DNA from: Myxococcaceae bacterium
Lineage (GTDB): Bacteria; Myxococcota; Myxococcia; Myxococcales; Myxococcaceae
Direction: 5' to 3'
Assembly: GCA_018262385.1 (NCBI GenBank)
Contig: JAGSPQ010000243.1
Span: 1-6,532, forward strand
DNA: 6,532 bases
Shown here: positions 6,001 to 6,532 of the stretch, piece by piece
How the letters are laid out: each line of letters opens with the position of its first letter
Numbering within the stretch: position 1 is the first letter of the stretch
Notes under the pieces: model-generated
Told to the model about the DNA's origin: nothing
The model's database searches: none
Seen by the model: only the letters and a program-made list of their open reading frames with translations
Made by a program: the position numbers and the translations under genes

Positions 6001-6532
6001 TTACTCGTCGCCGCTGTCGTCGCTGCCGGCCGGCTTGAAGATCCAGGGGAAGGTGACGGAGACGACGCCGCCGCCCTGGGGCTCAGGGAACTTCCACCGG
6101 CGGATGCGGGCCAGCATGCAGTTCTCGGCGTTGGGTGCTGTCCTTGCCGCGGCCGCCGAGGTCGATCGCCCCGTTGCCGCCGCTGCCACGACCGCCACCC
6201 TTGGTGCCCAGGCCGCCGAGCCCCAGGCCGGTGCCGCCGCCGCCCGAGCCGCTGCCGCGCGAGCCGAGACCGCCGACGCCGTGCGCATCGCCCAGGCCCG
6301 CACCGCCCTGCAGGCCGCCGAGGGCGTTGTTGATGCCGGTGCCCAGGCCGCCGGGGCCGAAGACGTTGGAGGCCGCGCCGTTGCCGGCGAGCGCGCCGAG
6401 CAGACCGGCGGTCTGGATCTTCTTCCGGTCTTCTTCGCGCTTGTTCGCGTCGACCACCGGAGCGCCCTTCTTCGAGGGGTCGGCTTCCTTCTTCTTCTCG
6501 TCCTTCTTGCCGAACTTGCCTTCGTCGTCCTT
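6001..6532 (-). pseudogene. AgmX/PglI C-terminal-domain protein, internally deleted and frameshifted (5' end outside window)
   Basis: The gene enters from the right edge already open (a lysine/acid-rich stretch beginning KDDEGKFGKKDEKKKEADPS), so its N-terminus is missing. Next come NKREEDRKK and GALAGNGAASNVFGPGGLG, then about 80 residues of glycine-rich linker ending GAIDLGGRGK (to about 6143). Related myxobacterial proteins then have a folded domain of some 60-70 residues (helix with RRH..I.YCYE..L, GKV..) before the tail. Here the sequence jumps directly to a DST/NAENC stretch. At 6131-6136 the frame also changes: the upstream frame runs on to a stop at 6083, while the genuine tail ENCMLARIRRWKFPEP..GGVVSVTFPWIFKPAGS is in another frame and ends at 6001. 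Such proteins are cell-envelope, TonB-like or gliding-motility-associated; the exact role is not determined. The break could be a true pseudogene or an assembly/collapse error in a glycine-rich, repetitive gene. Without the missing core neither piece should form the normal domain. Confidence 0.72.

Noticed and set aside
4278..6038. Long plus-strand open frame of 586 codons opposite kdd and the outer-membrane gene
   Set aside because: It spans two convincing minus-strand genes plus the promoter/terminator region and has the composition of a shadow frame (Arg, Asp, His, Val rich).
6145..6420. Glycine-rich repeat tract as a CRISPR or tandem DNA repeat
   Set aside because: The periodicity is at the level of Gly/Leu/Ser-rich codons without regular identical DNA repeats and spacers; it is the linker typical of AgmX/PglI-type proteins.
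1..6532. Defence system, insertion sequence, tRNA or rRNA gene
   Set aside because: No transposase, terminal inverted repeats, nuclease/helicase motifs or RNA-gene signatures were seen on either strand.

Overview
This GC-rich window looks like a chromosomal segment from a myxobacterium-like member of the Myxococcota. The best taxonomic clue is the gene at the right-hand edge. It has a lysine/acid-rich stretch, a long glycine-rich linker and a C-terminal WKFPEP...FPW tail typical of the AgmX/PglI C-terminal-domain proteins that are abundant in myxobacteria. All genes I can support lie on the minus strand, so transcription runs from high to low coordinates. The long plus-strand reading frames are antisense shadows caused by GC-rich third codon positions.

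Layout in transcription order. (1) 6532-6001: an AgmX/PglI-type surface or motility-related protein, cut at its 5' end by the window edge. It is broken internally: the core of its C-terminal domain is missing and the reading frame shifts near 6131-6136. (2) 5974-5937: a GC-rich hairpin followed by a T-rich run, a good Rho-independent terminator for that gene. (3) 5917-5890: a plausible sigma-70-like promoter, followed by a Shine-Dalgarno sequence and a TTG start. (4) 5855-5253: a small outer-membrane beta-barrel protein. (5) 5231-83: five lysine-degradation genes packed with short gaps or 4-base overlaps. They are kdd (3,5-diaminohexanoate dehydrogenase), kamD and kamE (the two subunits of the B12/PLP-dependent lysine 5,6-aminomutase), kal (3-aminobutyryl-CoA ammonia-lyase) and kce (3-keto-5-aminohexanoate cleavage enzyme). 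A gene for a small exported protein of unknown function sits between kamD and kamE. (6) 83-1: the first 27 codons of an unidentified gene that runs off the left edge.

Together KamDE, Kdd, Kce and Kal perform the middle part of the 'lysine fermentation' route: beta-lysine to 3,5-diaminohexanoate, to 3-keto-5-aminohexanoate, to acetoacetate plus 3-aminobutyryl-CoA, to crotonyl-CoA plus ammonia. Lysine 2,3-aminomutase (kamA), the aminomutase reactivation proteins and acetoacetate:CoA transferase are not in the window. The catalytic and cofactor residues I can place in KamD, KamE and Kce are intact, so the pathway looks functional. The unusual points are the exported-protein gene wedged between two subunits of a cytoplasmic enzyme, the outer-membrane protein that appears to lead the transcript, and the broken AgmX-like gene upstream.
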